64,000 nt of DNA from Sphingomonadales bacterium (GTDB lineage Bacteria; Pseudomonadota; Alphaproteobacteria; Sphingomonadales; Sphingomonadaceae), in NCBI GenBank assembly GCA_016714795.1, contig JADKCA010000001.1:744001-808000 (forward strand). Direction: 5' to 3'. This document shows, in pieces, positions 27,682 through 35,793 of the stretch. The notes beneath the pieces were generated by a model. The model ran no database searches. It was not told where the DNA came from and saw nothing but the letters and a program-made list of their open reading frames with translations. How positions within the stretch are numbered: position 1 is the stretch's first letter; the number at the start of each line of letters is the position of its first letter. Position numbers and translations under genes: made by a program.

Positions 27682-28195
27682 TCCGCGCTTTGCCGTGATC
27701 GCGCTGGGCGAGCGTTTCAAAGCCCGCCACATCGACCGTTTCGGCCTTGGACGTCTCTATGCTGATCAACGTTGCCTCATTGGTCCATCCCAGCCGCGCC
27801 AGCTTGTCGAGCGCCACCGCGCCCGCGCCGGTGCCATAAGGCGGGTCCATCATGATCAGATCAAGCGGCTGCGGCGCGACACCGAGTGTCAGCACCGACT
27901 GGATGCGCAGATCGGGGCGAAAGCCCAGCTTTTCGGCATTGGCGCGCAGCGCATCTGAGGCGGCGCGATCCTGCTCGACGAACAGGCAGGAAGCCGCCCC
28001 GCGAGACAGGGCTTCGAAACCCAAAGCGCCCGATCCTGCAAACAGGTCAGCCACGGCAAGCCCATCAAAGCTGCCCAGGCGGCTGACAAGCATGGAGAAG
28101 AGTGCCTCACGCGTGCGGTCTGCCGTGGGGCGCGTGGCATCACCCTTGGGGGCCACCAGAGTCCGCCCGCGCCACTGGCCGGAGATGATCCTCAT
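27659..28195 (-). CDS. rsmD: 16S rRNA (guanine(966)-N2)-methyltransferase
   Basis: A 178-residue SAM-dependent methyltransferase for G966 of 16S rRNA. The start MRIISGQWRGRTL, the motif RPTADRTREALFSML, the SAM loop DLFAGSGALGFEALSRGA and the catalytic DPPYGTG (for exocyclic amino methylation) are all typical. It starts within the last codons of the pseudouridine synthase gene (ATGA overlap), so the two rRNA modification genes form an operon. Confidence 0.94.
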   Translation of the reverse strand: MRIISGQWRGRTLVAPKGDATRPTADRTREALFSMLVSRLGSFDGLAVADLFAGSGALGFEALSRGAASCLFVEQDRAASDALRANAEKLGFRPDLRIQSVLTLGVAPQPLDLIMMDPPYGTGAGAVALDKLARLGWTNEATLISIETSKAETVDVAGFETLAQRDHGKARITLLRAS

Positions 28196-28935
28196 TTCAG
28201 CGTCTTCCGGAACCGTGACAGTTCGTTGCGGTCAATCTCCACAATTCGTCCGCTCGGCAGGTCCAGCAGTTCGAACGGCCCGTAAGCCGTGCGGATCAGG
28301 CGCGACACGTCCAGACCGAGATATTCCAGCACGTTGCGCACTTCGCGGTTCTTGCCTTCGGTCAGCTTCATTTCGATCCAGACATTGGCCCCGGTCCTCC
28401 GCTCGATATTGGCGTTGATCGGACCATAGCGCATCCCCTCAATCTCCACGCCCATCATCAGGTCTTCCAGCTGCTCTTGCGCCACCTGGCCATAAGCGCG
28501 GGCACGATAGGTGCGGTTGATACCGGAGGAGGGGAGTTCGAGTTGACGCTTCAGCCCGCCATCATTGGTAAGCAGCAGCAGGCCTTCGGTGTTGAGATCG
28601 AGACGACCGACCGGCATGACGCGCGGCATATCCGTGGGCAACACGTCATAAATCGTCTTGCGGCCCTTGGGATCGCGCTCTGTGGTGAGGACGCCGGACG
28701 GCTTGTGGAACAGGAACAGCTGGGCAGGGGGCGTGCCTTTTACGGGCTTTCCATCCACCGTGATGCCTGCAAGCGAAGTGAGGATGGTGGCCGGTGTGTC
28801 CAGTATCTTGCCGTCAAGCGCGATGCGACCGTCCGCAATCATGCGTTCGATTTCCCGGCGCGAGGCAATGCCTGCGCGGGCCAGCAGTTTCGCGATCCGG
28901 TCTCCGGAGCGGGGCGGGGCGGATGAGGTTGTCAT
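28192..28935 (-). CDS. rluB: 23S rRNA pseudouridine synthase, RluB/RsuA family
   Basis: A 247-residue enzyme that isomerises uridine in rRNA. An N-terminal S4 RNA-binding domain (RIAKLLARAGIASRREIERMIADGRI, residues 13-70) precedes the catalytic domain with Asp in GRLDLNTEGLLLLTNDG and the end motif GKNREVRNVLEYLG. The similarity is to RluB (23S U2605) more than RsuA, but the exact target is inferred. Coupled by ATGA overlap to rsmD downstream. Confidence 0.88.
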   Translation of the reverse strand: MTTSSAPPRSGDRIAKLLARAGIASRREIERMIADGRIALDGKILDTPATILTSLAGITVDGKPVKGTPPAQLFLFHKPSGVLTTERDPKGRKTIYDVLPTDMPRVMPVGRLDLNTEGLLLLTNDGGLKRQLELPSSGINRTYRARAYGQVAQEQLEDLMMGVEIEGMRYGPINANIERRTGANVWIEMKLTEGKNREVRNVLEYLGLDVSRLIRTAYGPFELLDLPSGRIVEIDRNELSRFRKTLK

Positions 28936-28966
28936 CCGCGCCCTTTACCCGAATTCGTGCCGAAAT

Positions 28967-29695
28967 CTACTGCACCAGGTCAAACAGGCTGCGCGCAAAG
29001 GCTTGCCACGCATCGGTCTGCCAGAAGGTGTAGCGCAGATAGAGCGCCAGCGCCCACATGAAGGCACCGGCCTTGGTCGCCCAATGCACTTCGCCATCAC
29101 TTTTGTTATCCCACACCATCAAGGGAATGATGGTCAGCCACGCAGCCGCAGACATGAAGTAGGTGGCTGGAATCGTTGGCGGAAACAGGCGGCTCAGCGC
29201 CGGTTCGGTCATAGACAGGGTGGCAATGAGCATGAAGCGCTTGGATGCTGCCGGATTGCCGCTGTGATACCAGGCCAGAAACACCAGAAAGCCGAACAGT
29301 GCGACGCCGAACAATGGCAGCGCCGCCCATGTCTCCGGGCTGTAGATGGTCGGCTGAACCTCCTGTGCGTATTGGCTGATCGTTGTCGCCAGCACGAGCG
29401 GTACGATCAACACCGCAGAAATCAGGCTTGCCCGACATGCCGCAGCGCATTTTTCAACCCGGCCCTCCGCCTCCAGCTGAGAGGCTTTCCATGCAAAGCC
29501 CATCCACACGAAATAGGTGGCAGATACCACCCAGATCATTTCGGTGAATGGCGGATTGGACGTGGCGCGAGGCCCGCTGCCGCCCATAACGGCCCCGGCC
29601 AAAATGCCGACGGCCATGATTGCAGCCGAAAACAGAAACATGGTGGAAAAGAACCGCGGATTCGGCGCGGAACTATCCTGAACAATCGCCATCAT
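28967..29695 (-). CDS. hypothetical integral membrane protein
   Basis: A 242-residue protein with about six hydrophobic helices (for example STMFLFSAAIMAVGILAGAVMGG, FGVALFGFLVFLAWYHSG, YFMSAAAWLTIIPLMVWDNKSDG). There is no signal peptide beyond the first helix and no recognised catalytic motif. I chose ATG 29695 (MMAIVQD); ATG 29707 would add four residues. It lies between rluB and sodC on the same strand with gaps of 31 and about 70 bases. Function unknown. Confidence 0.7.
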   Translation of the reverse strand: MMAIVQDSSAPNPRFFSTMFLFSAAIMAVGILAGAVMGGSGPRATSNPPFTEMIWVVSATYFVWMGFAWKASQLEAEGRVEKCAAACRASLISAVLIVPLVLATTISQYAQEVQPTIYSPETWAALPLFGVALFGFLVFLAWYHSGNPAASKRFMLIATLSMTEPALSRLFPPTIPATYFMSAAAWLTIIPLMVWDNKSDGEVHWATKAGAFMWALALYLRYTFWQTDAWQAFARSLFDLVQ

Positions 29696-29764
29696 ATGGA
29701 CCCCCATCCCGTTATTGAATTTTGTGTGGGAGCGAGGCTATCGGCTGGTTTGCGCAGTGGCAAG

Positions 29765-30298
29765 CTATTTGACGAAGACACCGCAGGCGATCCGGTCTCC
29801 GCTGTTGCCGCTGGGGTCTGTCCGCTGGTCATCGGTCTGGGCATGGATGACGATGGCCGCGCCGTCTTCATCCATCATCGCGAAATCACCCTTCACGCGC
29901 CCGTCCGCAATTTCGTGAACCAGCTTGCCCTTGCCCTTCTTGTTCACCTGAAGGTTGGGCATGTCTCCCGCATGGGCTCCGTCCTGGTTCTGAAGGCCGT
30001 GCATCTTGGCATGGGGGTTCCAGTGCGGGCCGGCGCTGGTGAATTTCGGGCCTTCGCAAGCACCAATGGCATGAATATGAACGCCATGCTCGCCGCGCGG
30101 CAAGCCTCTGACCGAAATCGTCACACGCAGGCCGCTGTCTTTCAGATTCTTGACCTCTGCCTTGCCGATGACTCGGCCCTGCGAATCGATGACGGTTGCC
30201 TTGGCCTTGGCCGGACCGTTAAGATCGACGCCCAACACATCGGCGCTGGCGGGTGCCGCAATCAGGGCAGCAAGCGGGATCAGGCGGGAGATGTTCAT
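29765..30298 (-). CDS. sodC: Cu/Zn superoxide dismutase, periplasmic
   Basis: A 177-residue protein with signal peptide (ending near APASA). Metal ligands are visible: HGVHIHAIGAC (Cu His pair and disulfide Cys), HWNP, HAGDMPN (bridging and Zn ligands) and IVIHAQTDDQRTDPSGNSGDRIACGV (last Cu His, disulfide Cys). It removes superoxide in the periplasm. The start overlaps the Rieske oxygenase stop upstream by 4 bases, an unusual coupling of an antioxidant enzyme to an oxygenase. Confidence 0.94.
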   Translation of the reverse strand: MNISRLIPLAALIAAPASADVLGVDLNGPAKAKATVIDSQGRVIGKAEVKNLKDSGLRVTISVRGLPRGEHGVHIHAIGACEGPKFTSAGPHWNPHAKMHGLQNQDGAHAGDMPNLQVNKKGKGKLVHEIADGRVKGDFAMMDEDGAAIVIHAQTDDQRTDPSGNSGDRIACGVFVK

Positions 30299-31440
30299 CG
30301 GGCGACCTCTTGTTCAATCTGTTCGTGGAAGCGGGCAATTCCGGCTTCGAGCGTGCCCAGCGTGATATGCGAGACTGCGCCCGATGCAAGCCCTTCCTGC
30401 CCCCAAGAGGCCGCGCCGAAATCTTCGGTGCCAAACACGCCTCCATCCAGCAGCGCCCAGCTGCGCCGCCAATGGTCTTCGGCCTTTTCGGTGGCGGGCT
30501 TTTCCGGAATCAGCATGAAGTCCTCTACCAGCGTGCGGCCCACCGCTTGCGGCATCAACACCATGATATTCACATAATCAGGCGAGACGACGATGATCGT
30601 GCCGGGAAAGAGCTGATAGGCGAAGGTGACGTAAGACCGCAGAGTCGGCCAGTCCTCCAGATCGATACTGGCCAGCTCGGCCGCCCGCCCCACGGCGGAA
30701 CGGGCGTGGACGCCCACCATGTCGCCGGATGTCACGCCATCCTTGAAAAAGGGGCCAATCGTATTCGCGTGGAGCCGCGCGACGTGATAGCTTTCCAGAA
30801 ACGCGTCCATGATCAGCTTCCAGTTGGCGGGCACGTCATGCGTCTTGCGGTTGTACAGATGCAGCCCGCCCATGCCGAAAGCATCGAAATCCGGCCCGAT
30901 AGCGGCGGCATCGCTGAAATCCGCATCGGTATTGCGCGCGAACCAGATCAGCCCGCCGGATTCGAGGCTGGGCAGTTCACGCAGGTCATGATCTGCCTTG
31001 ATCAGGCCGGGAAAGGTTTCACTGCGGGGCAGGGCGAAAAGGCTGCCATCGGTCTTGAACGTCCAGGCATGATAAGGGCAGACGAGGCGTGAGGCGCAGA
31101 CCGTTTCCGTCTCCAGTACCAGCTTGGTGCCGCGATGCGTGCAGACATTGAGGAAGACATGTGCTTTGCCTTCGCCATCGCGGGTGAGGAGCAGCGGCAG
31201 ACCGAACCCGTCATGCGCCACCGCCATATTGCGTTCCGGCAGCAGTGCGGAAGGGGCAATGACCATCGGCAACCGATCAAACAAGGCGGCCTTTTCCTGC
31301 GCGAACCATGCTGCGCCTGTGTAGCGATCCGCCGCAACGCGTTGCGTTTCTGCCGGGTTGCGGATGCAGCCTTCGGCGATGTTGCGGGCCAGCGCAACCT
31401 GACCCGGTGTCGGCTTTGGAAACGATGCGGGCGCGTTCAT
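30295..31440 (-). CDS. Rieske-type ring-hydroxylating oxygenase, large subunit
   Basis: A 381-residue Rieske non-haem iron oxygenase. The [2Fe-2S] ligands are Cys100-x-His102 in NVCTHRG and Cys121-x2-His124 in VCPYHAW. The mononuclear iron site includes the two His of ESYHVARLH and a downstream Asp. The ATG at 31440 (MNAPASF) suits the family; 31500 is an upstream alternative. No ferredoxin, reductase or small subunit is adjacent, so electron partners must be elsewhere. It overlaps sodC (ATGA). Substrate unknown. Confidence 0.88.
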   Translation of the reverse strand: MNAPASFPKPTPGQVALARNIAEGCIRNPAETQRVAADRYTGAAWFAQEKAALFDRLPMVIAPSALLPERNMAVAHDGFGLPLLLTRDGEGKAHVFLNVCTHRGTKLVLETETVCASRLVCPYHAWTFKTDGSLFALPRSETFPGLIKADHDLRELPSLESGGLIWFARNTDADFSDAAAIGPDFDAFGMGGLHLYNRKTHDVPANWKLIMDAFLESYHVARLHANTIGPFFKDGVTSGDMVGVHARSAVGRAAELASIDLEDWPTLRSYVTFAYQLFPGTIIVVSPDYVNIMVLMPQAVGRTLVEDFMLIPEKPATEKAEDHWRRSWALLDGGVFGTEDFGAASWGQEGLASGAVSHITLGTLEAGIARFHEQIEQEVAR

Positions 31441-31505
31441 AAAATGGCTATCCTTCCCCGATTTTGACGCTAGGTTCGCGCGAAACTGCGCGGGGAGCAA
31501 GCCGG

Positions 31506-32900
31506 ATGTCTGTTGAGTGGATCAATTTTCTGATTTTTGCAGGGATTCTTGCGGGGATCGTCGTGTTGGCCACCACGGTTCCGGCGTTCAAACCCTATCT
31601 CCGCAAGGCACCTCTCATCTCCTTCCTGCTGGGCATTTCCAGCGGCTTCCCGCTGACGCTGCTGCTGGCAACCATGACGTTCTGGCTCTCCAAAGAGGGG
31701 ATCGACAAGAAGACGATCGGCTTTGCCATTGGCCTGACCACGCCCTACACGCTCAAATTCCTCTGGGCACCGCTGATCGACAAAACCCCGTTGCCGATGC
31801 TCACGCGCATGTTCGGGCAGAGGCGCGGCTGGCTCTTCCTCATTCAAGCGCTGCTATTTGTTGCGATCTGGCAGTTGGGCGGAAGTGACCCGGCACACCA
31901 TCTGGGGACGTTCGCGGTCTGGGCGATTGCGGTGGCATTCCTGTCTGCCACGCAAGACATTGTGATCGATGCCTATCGCATCGAAATCCTGTCCGATGAA
32001 GACATGGCGCATGGTACCGCCACCAACCAGTTTGGCTATCGCACAGGAAACCTGCTGGCGGGGGCAGGCACGGTCTATCTTGCGTCTGCCGAGGGGCTGG
32101 GGCTGGGCTGGGCCACCGCTTATGGCCTGACGGCGTTTTGCGTCCTCCCCGCAGCGCTGGCGGCGCTCTGGGCGGGGCCTGGCAAGTTCATCGACCGTTA
32201 TGCAGAAGCGCAAGGCATGAGCGCAGGGCAGTGGCTGAAGGAAACCGTCATCAACCCGTTTCGCGAGTTTCTGGGGCGTCAGGGCGCGGCGCTGATCTTG
32301 CTGTTCGTGCTGGTTTACAAGATTGGTGACGCCATGGGCCAGTCCATGCTCAACCCCATGATTGTCGAGCTGGGCTTTGCCGATATGGACTATATTTCCG
32401 CCAATAAATTATGGGGCTTTGGCGCGCTGATCATCGGCTCCGCACTGGGCGCGCCGTTCATTTTGTGGCTGGGCATGGCGCGCGCGCTGATCATTTCTGG
32501 CTTGATGATGATGTTCTCCAACGTGATGTTCATGGCGCTGGCGGCCTCTGGAAATGAGTATTGGATGCTGGTTGCTGCCGTGACCACCGAAAATCTGACG
32601 AGCGGGATCGGCCTGACGGTGTTCACTACCTATCTCTCCGGCCTGTCGAGCCTGGCCTATACGGCCACGCAATTCGCCTTGCTCTCCAGCTTTGCGGCCG
32701 TCGCGCGAACCTGGCTGGCAGCCCCTGCGGGAATTGCGGCGGAAAAAATGGGCTGGGTCGGATTCTGGGGCTTTACCATCGTAGCCGCTGTTCCGGGAAT
32801 GCTGTTGCTCTGGATCTTGTGGCGCAAGGGTTATGTGGTCTCCTCCGTCCGCCAGCCGAGCACCGAAGATGACGGGCATGAAGCGCCGGCCAAGGCGTAA
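31506..32900 (+). CDS. ampG: AmpG-like muropeptide MFS transporter
   Basis: A 464-residue, twelve-helix MFS protein. SGFPLTLLLATMTFWLSKEGI, TIGFAIGLTTPYTLKFLWAPLID and ATQDIVIDAYRIEIL are AmpG hallmarks. AmpG imports GlcNAc-anhydroMurNAc peptides released by lytic transglycosylases for recycling. The ATG at 31506 follows ggggagcaagccgg; the open frame upstream is not AmpG-like. It is divergent from the Rieske gene and ends directly against a convergent small gene. Confidence 0.88.
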   Translation: MSVEWINFLIFAGILAGIVVLATTVPAFKPYLRKAPLISFLLGISSGFPLTLLLATMTFWLSKEGIDKKTIGFAIGLTTPYTLKFLWAPLIDKTPLPMLTRMFGQRRGWLFLIQALLFVAIWQLGGSDPAHHLGTFAVWAIAVAFLSATQDIVIDAYRIEILSDEDMAHGTATNQFGYRTGNLLAGAGTVYLASAEGLGLGWATAYGLTAFCVLPAALAALWAGPGKFIDRYAEAQGMSAGQWLKETVINPFREFLGRQGAALILLFVLVYKIGDAMGQSMLNPMIVELGFADMDYISANKLWGFGALIIGSALGAPFILWLGMARALIISGLMMMFSNVMFMALAASGNEYWMLVAAVTTENLTSGIGLTVFTTYLSGLSSLAYTATQFALLSSFAAVARTWLAAPAGIAAEKMGWVGFWGFTIVAAVPGMLLLWILWRKGYVVSSVRQPSTEDDGHEAPAKA

Positions 32901-33068
32901 TCAGGCAGGCCAACCCACGATCAGCACATTGCCAAAGATGACGGCCGCCACAGCCAGCATCAGCAGGCCCTTGCGCCGGTCTTTGTGCTTCACGATCATC
33001 GTCACGCCGCCCCACAGCATGGCGGCGGTGCCCAACATGCCGACGGCCAGAATCAGGTCTCTGCTCAT
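32901..33068 (-). CDS. 55-residue membrane protein
   Basis: A short gene on the minus strand that ends exactly next to the ampG stop. It encodes two hydrophobic helices (DLILAVGMLGTAAMLWGGV and GLLMLAVAAVIFGNVLIVGW) around a basic turn KHKDRRK, a clear hairpin-type membrane protein. The composition and codon use fit the neighbours, which is why I call it real. No function is known. Confidence 0.6.
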   Translation of the reverse strand: MSRDLILAVGMLGTAAMLWGGVTMIVKHKDRRKGLLMLAVAAVIFGNVLIVGWPA

Positions 33069-33249
33069 GCCCGCCTGTTAGCAGGCATGGGCAAAGGTGC
33101 CAGAGTCGAATCACGGATGGGGTGCAAAGTCCATGCTGGTTAACGGCTGATGGTTTCGATGCGAAAATCCTGCCCGTTGCGGACAAATATTCGGGCTCGA
33201 AAAGTGGCGAATTCCGTCACTTGCGGCAGCGGTGCAACACCCTGTCCAA

Positions 33250-33375
33250 AATCGCTGCACATGTTCTTTACATGCGGGGCAGCAGATCATATATCGGCGC
33301 CGCTGCCCCAAGGGGACTTCCAATAACCGTAAGGCAGCCTTTGCTTTTGAACGTTTTCCTTGGAGGTCCCTTGAA
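33250..33375 (+). ncRNA. structured 5' leader of ornithine decarboxylase (speF-leader-like)
   Basis: The 307-base gap before the decarboxylase holds several stems. One is 33260-33264 with 33270-33274 (catgt/acatg), followed at once by a perfect 8-base stem 33276-33283 with 33302-33309 (ggggcagc/gctgcccc, loop 18). The ribosome site tggagg at 33361-33366 closes the leader. Alphaproteobacterial ornithine decarboxylase genes are known to follow the conserved speF RNA motif; matching it is by context and visible stems, not a covariance search. Bases 33069-33249 show nothing else I recognise. Confidence 0.5.
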
Positions 33376-34566
33376 TTGCACAGCCATCATAACGCGCTGG
33401 GGCTAGTTACCGCCTCGCGACCGGTGCAGCCGGTCACGCTCCTCCGTCCGCACGCTGCACGCCGTGCTGCCCGCTTCTTTGTCGAGAAGTTTCCGGGCAA
33501 GGCGCTCTATGCCGTGAAGGCCAATCCTTCTCCGGATCTGATTGCGATCCTGTGGGAAAGCGGCATCACGCATTTTGATACGGCGTCCATCGCTGAAATC
33601 CGTCTGGTGCGTCAGATTGCGCCTGAGGCGACCCTGTGCTTCATGCACCCGGTCAAGCCCGAAGAGGCGATCCGCGAGGCCTATTTTGATCATGGCGTGC
33701 GCACTTTCTCGCTCGACAGCCTTGAAGAGCTGGACAAGATTTCCCGAGCCACCAACGGCGCGACCGATCTGACATTGTGCGTGCGCATCCGCGTCTCGTC
33801 CGAACATTCGAAGCTGAGCCTTGCCGCCAAATTTGGCGCGGACCCGGCGGAAATGAAGCAATTGCTGATCGCGACGCGGCAGGTGGCCGATGCGCTGGGC
33901 ATCTGCTTCCATGTCGGCTCTCAGGCGATGACGCCCGCCGCTTATTCCGAAGCGATGGAGCGCGTGCGCGCGGCCATTGTCGAATCGGGCGTGACGGTGG
34001 ATGTGGTCGATGTCGGCGGCGGTTTCCCGTCGGTCTATCCGGGCATGGAGCCGCCGGAGCTCGAAGCCTATTTCGAAGCGATCCACCGGTCGTTCGAGGA
34101 TCTGCCCGTCAGCTACTCGTCCGAACTCTGGTGCGAGCCGGGCCGTGCGCTATCTGCCGAATATAGCTCGCTTGTCGTGCGTGTGGAACGTCGCCGGGGC
34201 GATCAACTCTACATCAATGACGGGGCCTATGGTGCGTTGTTTGATGCGGCGCATATCGGCTGGCGCTTCCCGGTCGTGCTGCTGCGCGAACCGGAGAGCG
34301 AAGTGCGCGACATGCCGTTCAGCTTCTATGGTCCCACCTGCGACGATATGGACCATATGGCCGGGCCGTTCATGCTGCCTGCCGACATCCAGCCGGGCGA
34401 TTATATCGAAATCGGCATGTTGGGGGCCTATGGCTGCGCCATGCGGACGGGCTTTAACGGCTTTGGCAATGGCGCTCGCGTTATTGTCGATGATGAGCCG
34501 ATGGCTTCGCTCTATATCGAGCAGGACAATGAGTCCGCGCTTCCGTCCAACGTCGTGAAGCTGTAA
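33376..34566 (+). CDS. ornithine/lysine decarboxylase, fold-type III PLP enzyme
   Basis: Makes putrescine (or cadaverine) with CO2 release. The 396-residue protein has the PLP Lys48 in YAVKANPSP, a glycine-rich DVGGGFPSVYPG phosphate site, WCEPGRAL and the catalytic Cys322 in GPTCDDMD. I place the start at TTG 33376 because a ggagg motif lies nine bases upstream and no ATG gives the right N-terminus. The long frame to 33232 runs through the structured leader. It is followed by a deoxyhypusine-synthase-like gene, so polyamine synthesis is the likely role. Confidence 0.9.
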   Translation: MHSHHNALGLVTASRPVQPVTLLRPHAARRAARFFVEKFPGKALYAVKANPSPDLIAILWESGITHFDTASIAEIRLVRQIAPEATLCFMHPVKPEEAIREAYFDHGVRTFSLDSLEELDKISRATNGATDLTLCVRIRVSSEHSKLSLAAKFGADPAEMKQLLIATRQVADALGICFHVGSQAMTPAAYSEAMERVRAAIVESGVTVDVVDVGGGFPSVYPGMEPPELEAYFEAIHRSFEDLPVSYSSELWCEPGRALSAEYSSLVVRVERRRGDQLYINDGAYGALFDAAHIGWRFPVVLLREPESEVRDMPFSFYGPTCDDMDHMAGPFMLPADIQPGDYIEIGMLGAYGCAMRTGFNGFGNGARVIVDDEPMASLYIEQDNESALPSNVVKL

Positions 34567-34594
34567 CGCCCACCCATTATTAAACCACGACGCC

Positions 34595-34666
34595 CTGAGC
34601 CTGTCGAAGGGAGGTTCTTCTCTTGCTCAACTGTGCGCAAGGAAGAGCGTGCTTCGACAAGCTCAG
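34595..34666. repeat. REP-like inverted repeat
   Basis: ctgagcctgtcgaag at 34595-34609 and cttcgacaagctcag at 34652-34666 are inverted copies with one mismatch. This ctgagc-tgtcgaag unit is a common dispersed palindrome in sphingomonad genomes. It lies between the two polyamine genes and could form a 42-base-loop hairpin that affects read-through. Confidence 0.7.
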
Positions 34667-34693
34667 TATGGCGGAATTGAAAAGGCAATACCC

Positions 34694-35746
34694 ATGACCA
34701 CCACTCAAGCCAACGCCCAGCGCAAGGCCGAACTCCTCTCGACCACGGTCGAGCATATCGACATCAAGAGCTTCGACGCGCGCCCGATCATCGATGGCAT
34801 GTCGAAGATGAGCTTCACCAGCCGCGATCTTGCGCGCGCCACCAGCATCTACAACCAGATGTTGCAGGACAAGGATTGCTCGATCTTCCTCGTCATCGCG
34901 GGGAGCACGAGTGCGGGCGGTTGCATGGACCTCTATGCGGAATTGCTGCGCAACAACATGATCGACGGCATCGTCGCGACCGGCGCGACCATTGTCGACA
35001 TGGATTTCTTCGAAGGGCTGGGCCACAAACATTATCAGGCGCTTGAAGTGCCAGATGATGACACGCTGCGCTCGCTCTATATCGACCGCATCTACGACAC
35101 CTATATCGACGAAGAGCAGCTTCAGGATTGCGACTTCACGATCAACAAGATCGCGAACGAGCTGGAGCCCAAGGCCTATTCCAGCCGCGCTTTCATCCGC
35201 GAAATGGGGCGGTATCTGTCCGAGCATGGCAAGAAGGAAAACAGCCTCGTCAAGCTCGCTTATGAACATGACGTGCCGATTTTCTGCCCGGCGTTCGTGG
35301 ATTCGTCGGCTGGCTTCGGCCTCGTCAAGCATCAGGTGGACCAGGCCAAGGCCGGCAAGCCTTACATGATGATCGACGCCGTGGCGGACTTCCGCGAGCT
35401 GACCGACATCAAGGTCAAGGCGGGCACCACCGGCCTGCTGATGATCGGCGGCGGCGTGCCCAAGAATTTCATTCAGGATACCGTCGTTTGCGCGGAAATT
35501 CTTGGCCATGATGACGTCGAAGTCCACAAATATGCTGTGCAGATCACGGTTGCGGACGTGCGCGATGGGGCCTGCTCTTCCTCCACGCTTCAGGAAGCGG
35601 CGAGCTGGGGCAAGGTCAACACCGGCATCGAGCAGATGGTTTTCGCCGAAGCCGGCTCGGTCATGCCGCTTCTCGCGTCTGACGCCTACCATCGCGGCTA
35701 TTGGAAGGATCGTCCGGTCCGCAAATGGGGCGCGATCTTCGGTTGA
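34694..35746 (+). CDS. deoxyhypusine synthase-like enzyme, probable homospermidine synthase
   Basis: A 350-residue homologue of deoxyhypusine synthase. AGSTSAGGCMDLYAELLRNN matches the NAD-binding part, and GTTGLLMIGGGVPKNF holds the catalytic Lys257 that forms the covalent aminobutyl imine. Bacteria do not hypusinate eIF5A; such homologues are thought to move the aminobutyl group from spermidine or putrescine to putrescine, giving homospermidine. Linkage to ornithine decarboxylase supports this. ATG 34694 is chosen; an upstream GTG frame is REP sequence. Confidence 0.85.
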   Translation: MTTTQANAQRKAELLSTTVEHIDIKSFDARPIIDGMSKMSFTSRDLARATSIYNQMLQDKDCSIFLVIAGSTSAGGCMDLYAELLRNNMIDGIVATGATIVDMDFFEGLGHKHYQALEVPDDDTLRSLYIDRIYDTYIDEEQLQDCDFTINKIANELEPKAYSSRAFIREMGRYLSEHGKKENSLVKLAYEHDVPIFCPAFVDSSAGFGLVKHQVDQAKAGKPYMMIDAVADFRELTDIKVKAGTTGLLMIGGGVPKNFIQDTVVCAEILGHDDVEVHKYAVQITVADVRDGACSSSTLQEAASWGKVNTGIEQMVFAEAGSVMPLLASDAYHRGYWKDRPVRKWGAIFG

Positions 35747-35763
35747 TTGCACAGTGAGTTGTG

Positions 35764-35781
35764 CTCCGGCGCAGGCCGGAG
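35764..35781. terminator. REP-like hairpin between convergent genes
   Basis: ctccgg (35764-35769) and ccggag (35776-35781) form a GC-rich 6-base stem inside gctccggcgcaggccggagtgc. It lies between the convergent stops of the deoxyhypusine-synthase-like and L,D-transpeptidase genes. A second dyad (ccccgca/tgcgggg, about 35799-35819) covers the transpeptidase stop region. Confidence 0.45.
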
Positions 35782-35793
35782 TGCAGTGATGGG

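Noticed and set aside
28658..30577. 639-codon plus-strand frame
   Set aside because: It lies opposite rluB, the membrane protein, sodC and the Rieske gene, all with recognised motifs; its own translation has no protein-like features.
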